64,000 nucleotides of DNA from Flavobacterium sp. (GCF_027483985.1 NZ_JAIXTJ010000057.1:1-64000); one strand, 5' to 3'; positions 50,888 to 59,928 are shown, counted from the first letter of the stretch. Notes: generated from the sequence alone by a model not told the origin. A program made the numbers and translations.

Positions 50888-51121
50888 TTTTGCCAGGAAG
50901 ACACCAAGGCACGAAGAAAAAATTTAATAAGAAGATTACAAGAATACCCAAATCATTGAAGTGGTCTAGCCCAGATTGCAGTGGAAATCCTTTTTTGGGA
51001 TTATCCTGTAGCATTAGCGAAAGGAAAATGCTTAAAAAGATTGCAACGGAAAGCTGGATTAGCTTCTAAAAACAAAAAAAGTAAAGTGAAAACTTTGCGA
51101 CTTAGCGCCTTTGTGGCAAAA
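50888..51121. repeat. Compound repeat between nrdB and nrdA, including dispersed repeat copy C
   Basis: The 303-bp gap is mostly repeat. Outer arms at 50888-50916 (TTTTGCCA..., with AAGGCACGAAG) and 51093-51121 (reverse complement TTTTGCCACAAAGGC...) match at 21 of 29 positions. Inside is repeat copy C at 50967-51064: TAGCCCAGATTGCAG, AAATCCTTTT, then AAAAAGATTGCAACGG and AAGCTGGATTAGC, enclosing an AGCATT/AATGCT hairpin. Nothing coding is seen here. Confidence 0.75.
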
Positions 51122-51180
51122 CCGATTACAAATAACCCGAAATAGCGAAGGGATTTTCTATTTCACAAAAAACAAACCCT

Positions 51181-53631
51181 ATGTACGTAGTAAAAAGAGA
51201 TGGCCATAAAGAGCCTGTAATGTTTGACAAAATCACCGACAGAATCAAAAAATTATGTTATGGATTAAATGACAGAGTTGATGCGGTGAAAGTAGCAATG
51301 CGAGTTATTGAAGGATTATATGATGGTGTAACCACATCTGAATTAGATAATCTTGCAGCAGAAACTGCAGCTTCAATGACAATTTCGCACCCTGATTATG
51401 CTCAATTGGCAGCAAGAATTGCAATCTCTAATTTACACAAAAATACCAACAAATCATTCTCTGAAACGATGAATGAAATGTATCACTACGTAAATCCAAG
51501 AACCAATCAAGAAGCACCATTGCTTTCAGAAGAAGTACATGCAATCATTCAGGAAAATGCTGCTTTTTTAGATTCTCACATTATATATACTAGAGATTTT
51601 AACTACGATTATTTCGGATTTAAAACTTTAGAACGTTCTTACCTTTTAAAAATAAATGGTAAAATTGTAGAACGCCCACAACATATGCTAATGCGTGTTT
51701 CTGTTGGAATTCATTTAAACGACTTAGAATCTGTAATTGAAACTTACGATTTGATGTCTAAAAAATTCTTTACGCACGCAACGCCAACTTTATTTAATGC
51801 AGGAACTCCAAAACCTCAAATGTCATCTTGTTTCTTATTAACAATGAAAGACGACAGTATTGACGGAATTTATGATACGTTAAAACAAACTGCAAAAATT
51901 TCACAATCAGCTGGTGGAATCGGATTAGCTATTCACAATGTTCGTGCAACAGGTTCTTATATAAGAGGAACAAACGGAACATCAAACGGTATTGTGCCAA
52001 TGCTTCGTGTTTTCAATGATACAGCAAGATATGTCGACCAAGGTGGCGGAAAACGTAAAGGTAGCTTTGCTATATATTTAGAAACTTGGCATGCTGATAT
52101 TTTTGATTTCCTAGATCTGAAAAAGAATACCGGAAAAGAAGAAATGCGAGCAAGAGATTTATTCTTTGCTATGTGGACTTCAGATTTGTTCATGAAACGT
52201 GTTGAAGCCGATACCACTTGGACCTTAATGTGTCCGAATGAATGCCCTGGATTAGATGATGTTTATGGCGATGAATTTGAAGCACTTTATACTTCCTACG
52301 AACAACAAGGAAAAGGAAGAAAAACAATCAAAGCACGTGAACTTTGGGAGAAAATTCTAGAATCTCAAATTGAAACTGGAACACCTTATATGCTGTATAA
52401 AGATGCAGCAAATAGAAAATCTAACCAAAAGAATTTAGGAACAATTCGTTCATCAAACTTGTGTACCGAAATTATGGAGTACACCTCTGCAGATGAAATT
52501 GCAGTTTGTAATCTTGCTTCTATTTCGTTACCAATGTTTGTTGAAAATGGCACATTCAATCACGAATTGTTATTTAATGTAACCAAACGAGTTACAAGAA
52601 ATTTAAATAAAGTAATCGACAGAAATTACTATCCTGTAAAAGAAGCTGAAAATTCTAACTTGCGTCATCGTCCAGTTGGTCTTGGCGTTCAAGGATTAGC
52701 AGATGCGTTCATAATGATGCGCATGCCATTTACAAGTGATGAAGCTAAACAAATGAATCAAGATATTTTTGAAACATTATATTATGCAGCTGTAACCGCT
52801 TCGATGGAAATGGCTAAAGAAGAAGGACCATATTCAACCTATGAAGGTTCACCAATTTCTAAAGGCGAATTCCAACACAACCTATGGAATATTAAAGACG
52901 AAGAACTATCTGGACGATGGGACTGGGCTGCTTTAAGAAAAGAAGTTTTAGCCAATGGAGTTAGAAACTCACTATTAGTTGCACCAATGCCAACTGCTTC
53001 AACCTCTCAAATTCTTGGAAATAACGAAGCTTTTGAACCTTACACTTCTAATATTTATACGCGTCGTGTACTTTCAGGCGAATTTATTGTTGTAAACAAA
53101 CATTTACTAAACGATTTAGTAGAAAGAGGTTTATGGAATGAAACTTTGAAACAAGAAATAATGCGTAACAATGGTTCGGTTCAAAATATTGAATCAGTGC
53201 CACAAGATTTAAAAGAACTGTACAAAACAGTTTGGGAAATGTCAATGAAAGATATTATTGATATGTCACGTCATAGAGGATATTTTATTGACCAATCACA
53301 ATCTTTGAATCTGTTTATGCAAGATGCCAATTATGCTAAATTAACATCAATGCATTTCTATGCTTGGAAATCAGGTTTAAAAACAGGAATGTATTACCTA
53401 AGAACCAAAGCTGCAGTTGACGCTATCAAGTTTACCTTGAACAATGACAAAAAAGCTGAACCAATTGAAGTTAAAGAACAACCAATTGCAGAAGTGAAGA
53501 GTATTTCTGAACCACTACAACCAATTGCAGTTTTAAACGAACCGGTTGAAATGACTGCTGAAGAATACAGAGCAATGATTGAAATGGCTAAAAATGCTGG
53601 ACCAGAAGATTGCGAAATGTGTGGTTCATAG
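51181..53631 (+). CDS. nrdA: Ribonucleoside-diphosphate reductase, class Ia, alpha subunit
   Basis: Large catalytic subunit reducing NDPs to dNDPs. The 816-aa protein has an N-terminal ATP-cone (about 1-90, [17 protein letters not shown]) for allosteric activity control. The active-site cysteines appear in PQMSSCFLL (about 219) and [26 protein letters not shown] (NLCTEI about 430, CNLASI about 445). [19 protein letters not shown] and [20 protein letters not shown] are family signatures, and the C-terminal redox CxxC is EDCEMCGS. It lacks nothing obvious. A terminator follows, then the promoter of a different unit. Confidence 0.96.
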   Translation: MYVVKRDGHKEPVMFDKITDRIKKLCYGLNDRVDAVKVAMRVIEGLYDGVTTSELDNLAAETAASMTISHPDYAQLAARIAISNLHKNTNKSFSETMNEMYHYVNPRTNQEAPLLSEEVHAIIQENAAFLDSHIIYTRDFNYDYFGFKTLERSYLLKINGKIVERPQHMLMRVSVGIHLNDLESVIETYDLMSKKFFTHATPTLFNAGTPKPQMSSCFLLTMKDDSIDGIYDTLKQTAKISQSAGGIGLAIHNVRATGSYIRGTNGTSNGIVPMLRVFNDTARYVDQGGGKRKGSFAIYLETWHADIFDFLDLKKNTGKEEMRARDLFFAMWTSDLFMKRVEADTTWTLMCPNECPGLDDVYGDEFEALYTSYEQQGKGRKTIKARELWEKILESQIETGTPYMLYKDAANRKSNQKNLGTIRSSNLCTEIMEYTSADEIAVCNLASISLPMFVENGTFNHELLFNVTKRVTRNLNKVIDRNYYPVKEAENSNLRHRPVGLGVQGLADAFIMMRMPFTSDEAKQMNQDIFETLYYAAVTASMEMAKEEGPYSTYEGSPISKGEFQHNLWNIKDEELSGRWDWAALRKEVLANGVRNSLLVAPMPTASTSQILGNNEAFEPYTSNIYTRRVLSGEFIVVNKHLLNDLVERGLWNETLKQEIMRNNGSVQNIESVPQDLKELYKTVWEMSMKDIIDMSRHRGYFIDQSQSLNLFMQDANYAKLTSMHFYAWKSGLKTGMYYLRTKAAVDAIKFTLNNDKKAEPIEVKEQPIAEVKSISEPLQPIAVLNEPVEMTAEEYRAMIEMAKNAGPEDCEMCGS

Positions 53632-53643
53632 AAAAATATTATT

Positions 53644-53670
53644 AAAAATCTATTTTGTATAGATTTTTTC
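53644..53670 (+). terminator. Terminator after nrdA
   Basis: Stem AAAATCTAT/ATAGATTTT with loop TTTGT (53654-53658) followed by T. It is directly followed by a promoter box at 53674. Confidence 0.75.
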
Positions 53671-53673
53671 TAT

Positions 53674-53681
53674 TATATTTG
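53674..53681 (+). promoter_or_regulatory. Promoter -7 box upstream of the structured region
   Basis: TATATTTG (exact TAnnTTTG), right after the nrdA terminator. TTTTG 16 nt upstream is a possible -33 element. Transcription would start near 53688, over 400 nt before the next gene. A second box, TATGTTTG, lies at 53777-53784. Confidence 0.5.
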
Positions 53682-53731
53682 CATCGAGCAATTGTAAAAG
53701 AAAAGATGTTTTTAATAAATTAAATATTGTT

Positions 53732-53774
53732 AATAACTTTCTTATTTATAATCATTCTAAATAAGAAAGTTATT
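53732..53774. repeat. Perfect 16-bp inverted repeat
   Basis: AATAACTTTCTTATTT (53732-53747) is followed after an 11-nt loop by its exact reverse complement (53759-53774). No T run follows, so it does not look like a terminator. It lies in the transcribed leader if the box at 53674 is used. Confidence 0.7.
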
Positions 53775-53823
53775 CGTATGTTTGCTATAACAAAAAGTAT
53801 TAACTTAAAAAATAAAAAGAGTG

Positions 53824-53844
53824 AAAAAAAAAAAAAAAAAAAAG
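53824..53844. repeat. Run of 21 A residues
   Basis: An uninterrupted homopolymer of 21 A directly before the structured RNA candidate. It is the longest homopolymer I noticed in the window and would be prone to slippage in replication, transcription or sequencing. Confidence 0.9.
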
Positions 53845-53987
53845 GGACATCTGTGATATCCCTAACTTGGAAACATAAAAAATAAAGCCTGCCAGCCATT
53901 TATTTTATGTTATAAAGATGATGAGGTTACCTCACCTACTTTTTTCATACTTCAAAAGTATAAAATCGAAATCTTCTTTCCAAGTTT
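53845..53987 (+). ncRNA. Putative structured RNA (multi-hairpin, closed by a 10-bp stem)
   Basis: The 458-bp gap between nrdA and the next gene contains, after the A run: a small hairpin GGGA...TCCC (53845-53863); an outer stem AACTTGGAAA (53865-53874) pairing exactly with TTTCCAAGTT (53978-53987); and, enclosed by it, three hairpins: CATAAA.../...TTTATG with a GC-rich loop (53875-53910), TGAGG/CCTCA with loop TTA (about 53922-53934), and ATACTT/AAGTAT with loop CAA (53948-53962). A closed multi-branch of this kind is unlikely in random AT-rich DNA. It may be a small RNA, a leader of the next gene or part of an RNA-protein system. Not matched to a known family. Confidence 0.4.
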
Positions 53988-54089
53988 AATTTTCACAGAA
54001 TTTAAATTTAATTAATTACTAACTCTAAATCAAGCTATTAGAGATGAAATTAAAATTATTAAACAAGAAAATTCTTAAAAGAAAACAAA

Positions 54090-54977
54090 ATGAAAAGAAA
54101 AATTAATTTATCGGTTTACAGATTTACGCTTCTAAACAAAGCGAAAGAGCAACAAGTGCTAAGTTTCTATAACGAGGAAGAAGACTTATTAGAAACAATG
54201 AACGATTTTTGTGGTTATATCCATAAAAACATTAGAGATTATATTGATAATCAAGGGAAATATCGAACCTTTACTTTGAGTAATTTACAGAAGTATGATT
54301 CAAACAAAAGAACAGTTTCTGGTCATTTTGATTCTGCATACACAGGTGAAAAGGGCAAAGTTAAAGAACGAAAAACAAATAGACTTAAGTATAACATCAA
54401 TGAAAAGGATTTGTTTTCAAAAGATTTCTTTTACTTAATACATGTTCCTAAAAATTCAAAATTTGGCTTTTTGATAGTTCAAAAGAAAGAAAATCACGGT
54501 GTTAAATCAATTTTTGAAAGTGCATTTAATAATTTTATGAGAAAGAAAGGTGTTTCAAATTATGTCCTAGAATTAAGACAAGCTCCACCAAGATACTTCA
54601 TTCAAAATTATCTTGATTTTGGAAAACTTAAAGAATTTCGTTTAATCGAAAATGACTTGGAACTTGGAAGAGAAGAAAGAATTTTTAAACTTGACAAAAA
54701 TCTATCCGAAGCTCAAAATTTAAAGAGAACTTTAATCGATTTGTTTAGCACAATGTCAAGAAGTACAGAAAAAATATCTTTTTTAAATAAAGGCGAATAT
54801 GATGAAATTGCCTTTGTTTTAGGGATAAATGGTTCTTCAAAGACTTTTTATGTAAAAAATCAAGAAAAGATTAGATCTAACATTGATGTAAGTAATCTTG
54901 TTGAATATGATAATGGTGAACCAACAATCGAATCATTAATAAAGATCTCATTAGACATTATAAAACTTGCTTCATAA
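54090..54977 (+). CDS. Unrecognised lysine-rich 295-aa protein
   Basis: Family not recognised. The soluble 295-aa protein has no signal peptide or membrane segment. An N-terminal strand (KINLSVYRFTLLN) precedes an acidic helical stretch (NEEEDLLETMNDF). Then come FTLSNLQKYD, a TVSGHFDSAYTGEKGK segment (about 77-92), a strand-helix-strand unit (DFFYLIHVPKNSKFGFLIVQK, here FFYLIHVP and FGFLIVQK, about 111-132; ESAFNNFMRKKG), and a C-terminal part (about 200-295) starting with a helix and ending LIKISLDIIKLAS. No nuclease, ATPase or kinase motif seen. Preceded by the structured RNA candidate and closed by its own terminator, it looks like an accessory cassette between nrdA and core genes. Confidence 0.8.
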   Translation: MKRKINLSVYRFTLLNKAKEQQVLSFYNEEEDLLETMNDFCGYIHKNIRDYIDNQGKYRTFTLSNLQKYDSNKRTVSGHFDSAYTGEKGKVKERKTNRLKYNINEKDLFSKDFFYLIHVPKNSKFGFLIVQKKENHGVKSIFESAFNNFMRKKGVSNYVLELRQAPPRYFIQNYLDFGKLKEFRLIENDLELGREERIFKLDKNLSEAQNLKRTLIDLFSTMSRSTEKISFLNKGEYDEIAFVLGINGSSKTFYVKNQEKIRSNIDVSNLVEYDNGEPTIESLIKISLDIIKLAS

Positions 54978-54991
54978 TTTCTTTACTTTAC

Positions 54992-55025
54992 AAACAGTCA
55001 TCAACTCGATGGCTGTTTTTATTTT
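54992..55025 (+). terminator. Terminator after the 295-aa protein gene
   Basis: Stem AAACAGTCATC/GATGGCTGTTT (one T-G pair) with loop AACTC and a T run. Confidence 0.85.
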
Positions 55026-55032
55026 TAGAAAA

Positions 55033-55055
55033 TATTTTTGCAATTCGTATATTTG
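55033..55055 (+). promoter_or_regulatory. Two overlapping promoter boxes for the 73-aa protein gene
   Basis: TATTTTTG (55033-55040) and TATATTTG (55048-55055) both match TAnnTTTG; the second is 17 nt before the ATG. Confidence 0.5.
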
Positions 55056-55072
55056 AAACAAATTAAAACAAA

Positions 55073-55294
55073 ATGTCAAAACAAAAAGGAGTTTATACTG
55101 GAATTATCGAAAAAGACGAAAATGGCAACTATTTCTGCGGTGAATATTTACTAGATTATCAAATGGTTGCTAAAGATTTTAAATTGGGTGACGAAATAAA
55201 TATTAAAACAGTAATCGCTAATCCTAGTGATAAAAGCTACAATCAATATCCACAAAAATCCAGAAATTTCTTTCTTGCCAACGATAAAGAATAA
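55073..55294 (+). CDS. Small conserved-looking protein, unknown
   Basis: A 73-aa soluble protein, probably a small beta-barrel: KGVYTGIIEKDENGNYFCGEYLLDY, then LGDEINIKTVIANPSD. The spacing of strands recalls an OB- or SH3-like fold, which is inference. No motif recognised. Two promoter boxes precede it, and its stop is 3 nt before the next gene, so it is co-transcribed with the GNAT gene. Function unknown. Confidence 0.72.
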   Translation: MSKQKGVYTGIIEKDENGNYFCGEYLLDYQMVAKDFKLGDEINIKTVIANPSDKSYNQYPQKSRNFFLANDKE

Positions 55295-55297
55295 TGA

Positions 55298-55747
55298 ATG
55301 TTAGCACTTAAGAGAACAACATCTAACCATCCTGACTTTGAAAAACTAGTCCTTGAACTCGATGCTTATTTAGCAATCATTGATGGAGAAGATCATGCGT
55401 TTTACTCACAATTTAACAAATCAAACTTGTTAAAAAATACATTGGTTTTCTACGAAAATGGAAATCCAATTGCTATTGGTGCCTTTAAAGAATATGATTC
55501 AACAACAGCAGAAATAAAAAGGATGTTTACTTTACCACAATATCGTGGAAAAGGAATTGCAACCAAAATTTTAACTGAATTAGAATTTTGGGCAAAAGAA
55601 GAAAGCTACAAAACGCTTTTATTAGAAACCGGTTATTTGCAAAAAGACGCTATTTATTTGTACCAAAAATTAGGTTACAAAATCATTGAAAACTTCGGGC
55701 AATATCAAGATGTGACAACAAGCATTTGTATGAAAAAAAATATCTAA
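55298..55747 (+). CDS. GNAT family N-acetyltransferase
   Basis: A 149-aa acetyltransferase with the acetyl-CoA loop in MFTLPQYRGKGIATKILTELE (RGKGIA about residues 84-89) and the closing ETGYLQKDAIYLYQKLGYK, typical of GNATs. Substrate unknown. It starts 3 nt after the 73-aa protein gene and is followed by dgt 21 nt later, suggesting one operon of three genes. Confidence 0.87.
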   Translation: MLALKRTTSNHPDFEKLVLELDAYLAIIDGEDHAFYSQFNKSNLLKNTLVFYENGNPIAIGAFKEYDSTTAEIKRMFTLPQYRGKGIATKILTELEFWAKEESYKTLLLETGYLQKDAIYLYQKLGYKIIENFGQYQDVTTSICMKKNI

Positions 55748-55768
55748 AATCAAAATATCTACTATTAC

Positions 55769-57115
55769 ATGATGAACTGGGAACAACTTTTATCACTAAA
55801 ACGTCAAGGCGATAAAGGCAAAAGACTACGCATAGAACAAGACGAAACAAGGTTAGGATTTGAAGTTGATTATGATCGTATTATCTTTTCATCGGCTTTT
55901 AGAAGTTTACAAGATAAAACACAAGTAATCCCACTTTCAAAAACCGATTTTGTGCACACACGTCTAACACATAGTTTAGAAGTATCAGTTGTTGGACGTT
56001 CCATCGGAAGATTAGTTGGAAAAAAAATAATCGAAAAATATCCCCATTTACAGGCTATTCACGGATACCAATCTAATGATTTTGGCGCCATTGTTGCAGC
56101 AGCATCGTTAGCGCACGACATTGGAAATCCGCCTTTCGGGCATTCAGGAGAAAAAGCAATAGGCGAATACTTCTCCATCGGAAAAGGGCAAAAATTCAAA
56201 GACCAACTAACAGAAAAAGAATGGCAAGATTTAATAGATTTTGAAGGAAATGCCAACGGATTTTCAGTACTTTCAAGCTCTAGACCAGGAATCGAAGGTA
56301 GCATTAGACTGACATATGCTGTTCTTGGTGCATTTATGAAATATCCGAAAGAAAGTTTACCCAAAAAACCAACTTCGAGTATTGCCGACAAAAAGTATGG
56401 TTTCTTTCAGTCTGATAAAGAATTCTTTACAGAAGTTGCTAATGAATTAGGTTTGATTCCAAATAAATCCGGCAATGACATTGGTTTTGAACGCCATCCA
56501 CTTGCCTATTTGGTTGAAGCGGCCGATGATATTTGTTACACTATCATCGACTTTGAAGATGGTATTAATTTAGGTTTAGTATCTGAGGATTTTGCTTTAG
56601 AATATTTGATTAAATTAGTTAAAGACACAATTGATACCAATAAATATCAGACTCTTACTACAAAAGAAGACAGAATTAGTTACTTACGTGCACTAGCTAT
56701 TGGAAATCTAATTAATGATGCTGTTCGTATCTTTATTGAAAACGAAGAAACTATACTAAAAGGTGAATTCCCTTACGCATTGACTGATAAAAGTAAATAT
56801 AAAGCACAAATTGATGATATTATCAAATTAAGTGTCAAAAATATCTATCAAAGCCGCGAGGTAATTGAAAAAGAACTGTCAGGATATCAGATGATTAATA
56901 ATTTATTGGACAAATTTATTACCGCCTATAATAATAACTATGATGGAAAGGCAACTAATTACGACCAATTATTATTGAAGATATTACCAGAAAAATACCA
57001 TCTAGAAAAAAATAGTTTGTATGACAGATTATTACATATTTGCCATTTCGTTTCGATGTTAACCGATGGAAATGCAGTTTTATATAATCAAATAATTTCA
57101 AATAACAATTGTTAA
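55769..57115 (+). CDS. dgt: Deoxyguanosinetriphosphate triphosphohydrolase
   Basis: An HD-domain dNTPase of 448 aa converting dGTP (or other dNTPs) to deoxynucleoside and triphosphate, lowering the dNTP pool. HD metal-binding motifs are THSLEVSVVGRSIG (His about 73), ASLAHDIGNPPFGHSGEKAI (HD about 115) and the aspartate in EAADDICYTIIDFEDG (about 251). Opens with the family-typical WEQLLSLKRQGDK and RIIFSSAFRSLQDKTQV. Two adjacent ATGs are possible starts. Its opposing activity to NrdAB a few kb upstream makes the neighbourhood interesting for dNTP balance. Confidence 0.94.
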   Translation: MMNWEQLLSLKRQGDKGKRLRIEQDETRLGFEVDYDRIIFSSAFRSLQDKTQVIPLSKTDFVHTRLTHSLEVSVVGRSIGRLVGKKIIEKYPHLQAIHGYQSNDFGAIVAAASLAHDIGNPPFGHSGEKAIGEYFSIGKGQKFKDQLTEKEWQDLIDFEGNANGFSVLSSSRPGIEGSIRLTYAVLGAFMKYPKESLPKKPTSSIADKKYGFFQSDKEFFTEVANELGLIPNKSGNDIGFERHPLAYLVEAADDICYTIIDFEDGINLGLVSEDFALEYLIKLVKDTIDTNKYQTLTTKEDRISYLRALAIGNLINDAVRIFIENEETILKGEFPYALTDKSKYKAQIDDIIKLSVKNIYQSREVIEKELSGYQMINNLLDKFITAYNNNYDGKATNYDQLLLKILPEKYHLEKNSLYDRLLHICHFVSMLTDGNAVLYNQIISNNNC

Positions 57116-57200
57116 AAATATGATTTTCAACTAAAATTGTTGCAATTACCTAAAAAATAATATAGATTTGTTACCCAATTAAAAACTACACCTATTAATT

Positions 57201-59873
57201 ATGAAAAAAAATTATCTGTTATTACTACTGTTTTTATTTTCAATAATTGGATATTCACAAAATCCGTTAGAAAAAATTAAAACATATTTGAATGAAAATC
57301 GTTCAAAAATACAAGTTCAAACTAATGACATTAATGACTTAGTAATCGTTAATGATTTTAGTTCTGAAAGCACAGGAATCAATAACTATCACGTAAAACA
57401 AAGATACCAAGGAATTGAAATTTTCAATTCTGATTCTAACTTTTGGATCAAAAATGATAAAGTAATTAATGGTGGAGAAGAGTTTATAAATAACATTAGT
57501 CAAAAAGTTAATACGACTACTCCTTATATTTCAGTTACTAATGCTTTTACACAAGTATTGAGCAAATTAAATGAGACTATTTTCCCTACTCAAATTATTG
57601 AAGCTCAAGCTAACACTTACAAATTAACAAACGGAGCGCTTTCAGAAGATCCAGTTAAAGCTAAACTAAATTATATTTTAACTACTGAAAACACATTACG
57701 TCTAGCTTGGACTTTTGAGTTTTATACTCAAGATACCAATCACCTTTGGAATATAGATATTGATGCAGTTGATGGCAAAATCCTTACAAAAAGAGATTTG
57801 GTTATTTCTTGTAATTTCAACTCTAACAGTTGTAACCACGCACACAAAAATAACAGCAAAGGAATTTCTTTTAATAACGCAATGTTTAAAAACAAGGAAA
57901 CGTTTCTTGCTGTAAACCCAGGAAATACTGCTTACAGAGTAATTCCTTACAATTTTGAAAGTCCAAACCACACAACAAGACAATTAATTTCTAACCCAGA
58001 GTTTGTGGCTAATGCTTCTCCTAAAGGATGGCACGATGCAAATACCCTTGCCGGTACTAATGCAACTTTAAGATACAACATCACTAGAGGTAACAATGTT
58101 TGGGCAAGAAATGATTTTGCTGGAACAAACTCAACAGCTTCACCAAATGGTACAAGTCCAACTGGTACAGGTACTTTTCCTAATTTAACTTTTGATTTTC
58201 CTTATCCAGGTACTTCTGCTGTAGCTTCAACTTATGTAAATGCCGCAAATACCAACTTGTTTTATATGAACAATGTAATGCACGATTTATGGTATCAATA
58301 TGGATTTAATGAAGCTAATAAAAATTTTCAAGCTAACAATTATGGTCGCGGAGGAGCACAAAATGATGCTGTAATTGCAGAATCACAAGACGGATCTCAG
58401 GCAAGTCCACCAAATTTGAATAATGCAAATTTTTCAACACCAACAGATGGCTCTGCACCAAGAATGCAAATGTTTTTATGGGATGTTGGCCCTTCATTTT
58501 TAATAGTAAATTCTCCTGCTGATATAGCTGGAGGTAAAGAAGCGCGGGACAATTCATTTAATCCAGGAAATGTACCTATTCCTCTAAGTCCAAATGGAAT
58601 TATATCCGATTTAGTATTAGTTAATGATGGTGACGGCGATGTTCTAGATGCTTGTCAACCTATTAATAACGCTGCTGCAATAAATGGTAAAATAGCAGTA
58701 ATTAAAAGAGGTGATTGTACTTTTGCATTCAAAGTAAAAGCTGCTCAAAACGCTGGTGCAATTGCGGCAATCATTGTAAACAATGTTGATGGAGTTGTTG
58801 GAATGGCTGGAGCAGATGCAACAATTACGATACCTGCAATAAGCGTTTCAAAAGAAGTTGGTGACGCAATTATAACAAAGATGGCAACATCGACTGTAAA
58901 TGTTAAATTAGAACGTTCATCAGCATTTGTTAATACTGATGGTGATTTCGATAACGGAATTATTGCACACGAATATGGTCACGGTATTTCAACAAGATTA
59001 TCTGGAAATTGTTTAAATAGTGCTGAACAACAAGGTGAAGGATGGTCTGATTGGTTTTGGCTTATGATGCAAATCAAACCAGGTGATACAAGAAATGGAG
59101 CTAGAGGAATTGGAACTTTCGCACAAAACGAAGCCGTTGATGGTCCTGGAATCAGAGAATTTAGATATTCAACTGATATGGCTGTTAATCCTCATACTTT
59201 TGGAAAAACAAACGAACAATTTTTTACCGACGCTAACGGTATTGACGTCACTTCAGTTCACGGAATGGGTTCAATCTGGGCAGTAATGCTATGGGATTTA
59301 GCTTGGAATTATATTGATAAGTACGGATACGATTCAAATATCTACACTGGTACGGGTGGAAACAACAAAGTTATGCGATTAGTACTTGATGGAATTAAAT
59401 TAGACGGATGTAACCCTACGTTTGTTTCTGCAAGAGATGCATTAATCGCAGCAGATCAAGCAACAACCGGAGGACAAGATTATTGTATGATTTGGAGCAC
59501 ATTTGCAAGAAGAGGTTTAGGTCTTAATGCAAGCTCTGGTAGCGCAAATTCGAGTCAAGATCAAATAGAAGATTTCACTGAACCTGCTGCTGGTCCAAAC
59601 TGTACGTTAAGTGTTAATTATTTTGAAAACAATGAATTATTTAGAGTATATCCTAACCCGACAAATAATCTATTAAATATTAGAATAAATAACTTTGTTG
59701 GTAAAGTAAATATTCAAGTAATCGATATCAATGGTAGAATTGTAAACGAATACATAAACGAAGATTTTAATATTGAGAAATCAATTAACTTGAACAGCCT
59801 TCAAACAGGAATATATGTTTTGAAAGTTAACGGTGAAAGTGTAAACTTCACACAAAAAATTATCAAGAACTAA
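57201..59873 (+). CDS. M36 fungalysin metalloprotease with PA and T9SS sorting domains
   Basis: An 890-aa secreted zinc protease. Order: signal peptide (about 1-19), FTP-type propeptide (about 30-200; NNYHVKQRYQGIEIFNSD), M36 catalytic domain interrupted by a protease-associated (PA) domain (about 460-570; IAVIKRGDCTFAFKVKAAQNAGA), zinc motif IIAHEYGHGIS (about 587-597) with the third ligand in GEGWSDWF (about 614), and a T9SS type A sorting domain (about 815-890; YPNPTNNLLNI, final TQKIIKN). It is exported and processed outside the cell. A single transcription unit closed by a strong bidirectional terminator. Confidence 0.94.
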   Translation: MKKNYLLLLLFLFSIIGYSQNPLEKIKTYLNENRSKIQVQTNDINDLVIVNDFSSESTGINNYHVKQRYQGIEIFNSDSNFWIKNDKVINGGEEFINNISQKVNTTTPYISVTNAFTQVLSKLNETIFPTQIIEAQANTYKLTNGALSEDPVKAKLNYILTTENTLRLAWTFEFYTQDTNHLWNIDIDAVDGKILTKRDLVISCNFNSNSCNHAHKNNSKGISFNNAMFKNKETFLAVNPGNTAYRVIPYNFESPNHTTRQLISNPEFVANASPKGWHDANTLAGTNATLRYNITRGNNVWARNDFAGTNSTASPNGTSPTGTGTFPNLTFDFPYPGTSAVASTYVNAANTNLFYMNNVMHDLWYQYGFNEANKNFQANNYGRGGAQNDAVIAESQDGSQASPPNLNNANFSTPTDGSAPRMQMFLWDVGPSFLIVNSPADIAGGKEARDNSFNPGNVPIPLSPNGIISDLVLVNDGDGDVLDACQPINNAAAINGKIAVIKRGDCTFAFKVKAAQNAGAIAAIIVNNVDGVVGMAGADATITIPAISVSKEVGDAIITKMATSTVNVKLERSSAFVNTDGDFDNGIIAHEYGHGISTRLSGNCLNSAEQQGEGWSDWFWLMMQIKPGDTRNGARGIGTFAQNEAVDGPGIREFRYSTDMAVNPHTFGKTNEQFFTDANGIDVTSVHGMGSIWAVMLWDLAWNYIDKYGYDSNIYTGTGGNNKVMRLVLDGIKLDGCNPTFVSARDALIAADQATTGGQDYCMIWSTFARRGLGLNASSGSANSSQDQIEDFTEPAAGPNCTLSVNYFENNELFRVYPNPTNNLLNIRINNFVGKVNIQVIDINGRIVNEYINEDFNIEKSINLNSLQTGIYVLKVNGESVNFTQKIIKN

Positions 59874-59895
59874 ATTTTAAAATTTTTAGATATTA

Positions 59896-59928
59896 AAAAA
59901 GGCTTTCATTTATTTGAAAGCCTTTTTG
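59896..59928. terminator. Bidirectional terminator
   Basis: Perfect 13-bp stem AAAAAGGCTTTCA/TGAAAGCCTTTTT with a 6-nt loop between the M36 protease gene and the converging DUF3078 gene. Confidence 0.92.

Noticed and set aside
53845..54089. Retron or type III toxin-antitoxin RNA
   Set aside because: No reverse transcriptase gene nearby and no tandem repeats in the RNA candidate, which those systems need.
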